Part shown: in pieces, positions 61,829-64,000 of the stretch
Position numbering within the stretch: position 1 is the stretch's first letter
How the letters are laid out: each line of letters starts with the position of its first letter
The notes under the pieces: model-generated
Told to the model about the DNA's origin: nothing
What the model saw: the letters and a program-made list of their open reading frames with translations, nothing else
Database searches by the model: none
Origin: Cytophagales bacterium Alg240-R148
GTDB lineage: Bacteria > Bacteroidota > Bacteroidia > Cytophagales > Cyclobacteriaceae
DNA: 64,000 bases
Direction of reading: 5' to 3'
Assembly: GCA_900537185.1 (NCBI GenBank)
Contig: LS999829.1
Coordinates: forward strand, 310,275 to 374,274
Made by a program: the position numbers and the translations under genes

Positions 61829-62314
61829 ATGGAATCAAAACTTTCATTTAACAAATTCGAAGAAACCATAACCAGAAACACTCTGCCTGGAAATCCATCA
61901 ATAATGGGATCACCATTCGCTATTTTTAACATCTTTGATAATAAAGAAAAGTACTTCTATGGCGAACATATCAAGAACAGATTTAGAATTACACGTAATG
62001 CGGGACTCCTGAATTTATGTGAATTTACTATTAACGGCACGTACGCAAATTCTCAAGATGAAAAGCGAACCACTTTGGAATATACAGTTGAGCCAATTTT
62101 ATTCGGTTATTGGTGCATACGCCTTGTGCCTGCTATTGCATTAATAGCGCTTAACATATTTCTGCTAGTGAACATAAGTGAAGATCGTCTATCTATCTTC
62201 TTAACTTTAAACTTATGGATCGGAATTCCTTGGTTATTAATTCTATGGTTATCGAAGATCAAGAAGAAATGGATGACCAATAAGTTTATAGAGACTTTTG
62301 CTGTTATAGAATGA
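61829..62314 (+). CDS. Membrane protein, cassette gene 4
   Basis: 161 residues. A soluble N-terminal part ('YGEHIKNRFRITRNAGLLNLCEFTINGTYANSQDEKRTTLEY') is followed by two transmembrane helices (about 93-112, 118-140). No family recognised. Ends 7 nt before CACTAAC (62322), the inverse-type heptamer that opens the second attC-like repeat. Confidence 0.7.
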   Translation: MESKLSFNKFEETITRNTLPGNPSIMGSPFAIFNIFDNKEKYFYGEHIKNRFRITRNAGLLNLCEFTINGTYANSQDEKRTTLEYTVEPILFGYWCIRLVPAIALIALNIFLLVNISEDRLSIFLTLNLWIGIPWLLILWLSKIKKKWMTNKFIETFAVIE

Positions 62315-62321
62315 AAAAAAT

Positions 62322-62469
62322 CACTAACATGCTGTGATGAAATCATGCTCCTGTGGTTCTAGAAGAAAGTTTTCTACCTTCTGGAAGCCGCGCCAATTCG
62401 CAGAATTGGCTAATTAGTAAATGAAACATTATCTTCACCAAAACGCACAATTCATACAGAGAGGTAGCC
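62322..62469 (+). repeat. Long attC-like intercassette repeat, copy 2
   Basis: Homologous to 60994-61187 over its shared blocks: 23-nt block at 62327-62349, TCTAGAAG, CCAATTC-GCA-GAATTGG and TCTTCACCAAAACGCAC. It opens with CACTAAC, the near-inverse (6/7) of the GTTAGCG at 61181 that precedes gene 3, and closes with GGTAGCC (62463-62469). Shorter by about 45 nt because the middle part is missing. Confidence 0.6.
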
Positions 62470-62479
62470 AATTAATAAA

Positions 62480-62914
62480 ATGGATAGAAAAGAATTTTTA
62501 ATCACTGTTTGGAAAAAAGGAATAAAACCAATTCTGATAATCGGGGTAATCTTTTTCTGCAGTAAGTTTTTATACAACATCTTCGCTGAAAGTGGAACCG
62601 AACGATTTGTGACGATCTTGATTGTTGGACTCGGTCTCTTAATGTTAACAGCGCATCTAATAGGACATCTCTTCAACACTGTGACAGAAAAACTTAAAAC
62701 ATTACTTCCAGAACAAGTCAAAATTTGGTTTAGAGTAATTGACAGGTTTCTTAATTACATATCACCAATAATACTAGGTGCAATAATTTATCATTTTTGG
62801 AAAGAAGATTGGATTTCAGCCATGATTGTACTCGGAATAATATTGATTCAGAGAATACAAGTAATTATCAAAGAAGAAAAACAGCCTACAACAGTGGGAA
62901 CTAAAAAATCATAG
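62480..62914 (+). CDS. Membrane protein, cassette gene 5
   Basis: 144 residues. Hydrophobic helices at about 14-32, 48-66, 92-110 and 112-130, with 'AHLIGHLFNTVTEKLKTLLPEQVKIWFRVIDRFLNY' between. No family recognised. Followed by a short hairpin and GTTGGCA. Confidence 0.72.
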   Translation: MDRKEFLITVWKKGIKPILIIGVIFFCSKFLYNIFAESGTERFVTILIVGLGLLMLTAHLIGHLFNTVTEKLKTLLPEQVKIWFRVIDRFLNYISPIILGAIIYHFWKEDWISAMIVLGIILIQRIQVIIKEEKQPTTVGTKKS

Positions 62915-62930
62915 CTGCCCTCCTGGACAG

Positions 62931-62957
62931 CAACGCTTTTTAGCGGGGTCGTTGGCA
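62931..62957 (+). other. Compact attC-like hairpin between cassette genes 5 and 6
   Basis: CAACG (62931) pairs with CGTTG (62950), and inner CGCT pairs with AGCG, followed by GTTGGCA (62951-62957). Small, but it has the inverse-core/core symmetry of an attC site. The next start lies 17 nt on. Confidence 0.45.
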
Positions 62958-62974
62958 TACAAAAACTTGGAGAA

Positions 62975-63331
62975 ATGAAATATTTTTTAATCGGATTACT
63001 TCTTATTTTTTTTGGAATCACTTTCTATTTTAACTAATTCCCAAAACAAATACTAGTTAGTACTTATATAAGTAATAATACATCCCCTGCACTTGAAGGT
63101 CCAAGTTCGATTGACACTTTAAAACTTTATATTAATAACACCTTTAAATGTAACGCTTGGGGAACTGGGACCTACAAAGTAAGTGGAAGTACAATCGTAT
63201 TTTCATATTCTTATGATTATAGAATGTCAGAAGCATATTATAGCAGCTACCTATACCGACCACTATTTATAGGGCAGGTTAACATTAGCCTGGATAGAGA
63301 TCTAAATTTCTCATACGTTAAGGTAAACTAA
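62975..63331 (+). pseudogene. Cassette gene 6, interrupted by an in-frame TAA
   Basis: A frame of 119 codons starts at the ATG 62975 with a hydrophobic 20-residue signal or anchor ('YFLIGLLLIFFGITFYF'). TAA stops it at codon 21 (63035), and it continues in the same frame for 97 further residues to TAA at 63331 ('EGPSSIDTLKLYINNTF', 'FSYSYDYRMSEAYYSSYLY'). The same frame on both sides of one stop suggests a recent nonsense change or readthrough. Preceded by GTTGGCA. Family unknown. Confidence 0.6.
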
Positions 63332-63517
63332 TGAAACGAATCCAATGAATAAATATAGATTAAGACCAAGTTGTTTTTTAGTAAGAGTTCAAGTATTACT
63401 TATGGTGAGTACAAAATCTTCGATTTTGCTCCATAATTTTTTAAACGTAAATTGTATCCAAACAAAGCGCATTCCTGCTATAGTAGGCATTGTGCTCTAT
63501 TAATGCAAAAGTAAAAA

Positions 63518-64000
63518 GTGGGAATATTCGGCAAAAATAAAGACAAAGAATCATCAGCTGAGAATAGTGAATATGCTAAAATTATTGACTGGCCTCTTAA
63601 ATGGGATGTTGGTGCACCAATGCCTCAGGTTTTTGGAAATGGCCACAAGACTTTTTTATTATACATGATAAGTGAACCTGACCCAAATTGGGATGGAACA
63701 TATACTACAGTTGTTGATAATTCAAGCACAAATAAATACCCATTAGCACTTGTAGAATTTGATGGTGGGACATTTAAATTTGGAATTGCAAATGAGGAAG
63801 TGTTTGGTGGCTTGCCAATAGCGAATAAAGGAATGGGCTGGTATGAAGCTCATATTGTAGAAAATTCAAAATGGATTGAGGAATTAAAAACAATCCATAA
63901 AGTACACCCTTATTATCATGAACCAAGCTGGAAAGAAAAGAAACATTATATGCTTCTTTTCCATGACGAAATGTTAGAAGTGATAGCTAAAGACTATAAA
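63518..64000 (+). CDS. Orphan conserved-type protein, cassette-like gene (cut by window edge)
   Basis: The frame opens with GTG at 63518 (TAA lies just upstream in frame, no ATG is available) and runs to the window edge, 161 codons. 'DWPLKWDVGAPMPQVFGN', 'VEFDGGTFKFGIANEEVFGGLPIANKGMGWYEAHIVENSKWIEEL' and 'KHYMLLFHDEMLEVIAKDY' match a small family of uncharacterised proteins that I recall from Bacteroidota and Proteobacteria, often in variable regions. 63332-63517 before it holds nothing recognisable. Confidence 0.7.
   Translation, partial: MGIFGKNKDKESSAENSEYAKIIDWPLKWDVGAPMPQVFGNGHKTFLLYMISEPDPNWDGTYTTVVDNSSTNKYPLALVEFDGGTFKFGIANEEVFGGLPIANKGMGWYEAHIVENSKWIEELKTIHKVHPYYHEPSWKEKKHYMLLFHDEMLEVIAKDYK

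Noticed and set aside
62975-63331. Selenocysteine or pyrrolysine explanation for the internal stop
   Set aside because: The codon is TAA, not TGA or TAG, and no recoding stem-loop or enzyme is visible. A nonsense change is simpler.
1-64000. tRNA, rRNA, riboswitch or prophage
   Set aside because: No cloverleaf with conserved T-loop, no rRNA segments, no riboswitch-like conserved leader and no phage structural genes were recognised on reading both strands; short RNAs cannot be excluded without a covariance search.

Overview
The window looks like part of a chromosome of a low-GC, free-living (probably aquatic) member of the Bacteroidota, most like the Cytophagales. This rests on gene content: STN/carboxypeptidase-like TonB-dependent receptors with DUF4249 lipoproteins and MG2-type surface proteins, LytS/LytTR two-component systems, 7TM-AraC regulators, an ECF42-type sigma factor with a DGPF partner, DoxX-like proteins, a secreted GH65 enzyme and a secreted sulfatase. 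Genes mostly start without clear Shine-Dalgarno sequences, as is usual in this phylum. No rRNA, tRNA, CRISPR array, prophage or intact insertion sequence was recognised.

Layout. 1-4419: end of an amidohydrolase, then minus-strand genes (DJ-1/PfpI, YdhR-like, Crp-like, PD40 lipoprotein, isochorismatase-like lipoprotein). 4499-6326 (minus): a small integron-like locus made of an integrase stub, a GTTAGAT core and a methyltransferase gene, with a lipoprotein gene after it. 6329-7365: tandem intergenic repeats of two families, A and B. 7534-9120: DGPF/ECF42 pair. 9749-16630: STN-TonB receptor operon with DUF4249 and MG2 proteins, its genes overlapping by 1-4 nt. 17510-21390: two LytS-type kinases (the first degenerate in its ATPase) and a LytTR regulator. 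21392-24163 (minus): thioredoxin-ApbE-DUF4266-DUF3570 module. 24315-28712: bestrophin, CorA and SulP ion transporters. 28930-34543: uracil-DNA glycosylase, GH65, MarR/DoxX, NAD(P)-binding protein, DoxX. 34630-36457: membrane-bound winged-helix regulator divergent from a TonB-C-like secreted protein. 36662-50036: mixed metabolic, regulatory and membrane genes. 50115-54406: TPR-cyclase and an alkylation-repair operon (Ada-like, 2OG oxygenase, AlkB). 54512-58721: Hint-domain secreted protein, acetolactate-decarboxylase-like lipoprotein, sulfatase, small secreted protein. 58825-64000: a second copy of repeats A and B, a second integrase stub, and a plus-strand series of small orphan genes separated by attC-like sequences.

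The most notable structure is the pair of homologous repeat/integrase-stub loci, in inverted orientation about 52 kb apart, each followed outward by cassette-like genes. The right-hand array carries GTTRRRY-like heptamers just upstream of nearly every gene, one cassette whose first bases exactly match the inverse of a heptamer at its own 3' end, and two related long intercassette repeats. I read it as a degenerate integron-like cassette array. That reading is an inference and needs comparison with intact relatives. Other points of interest are the palindromic or direct-repeat operators next to MarR, AraC/DJ-1 and OmpR-type regulators, the discoidin-like/Hint fusion, and a cassette gene interrupted by one in-frame TAA.
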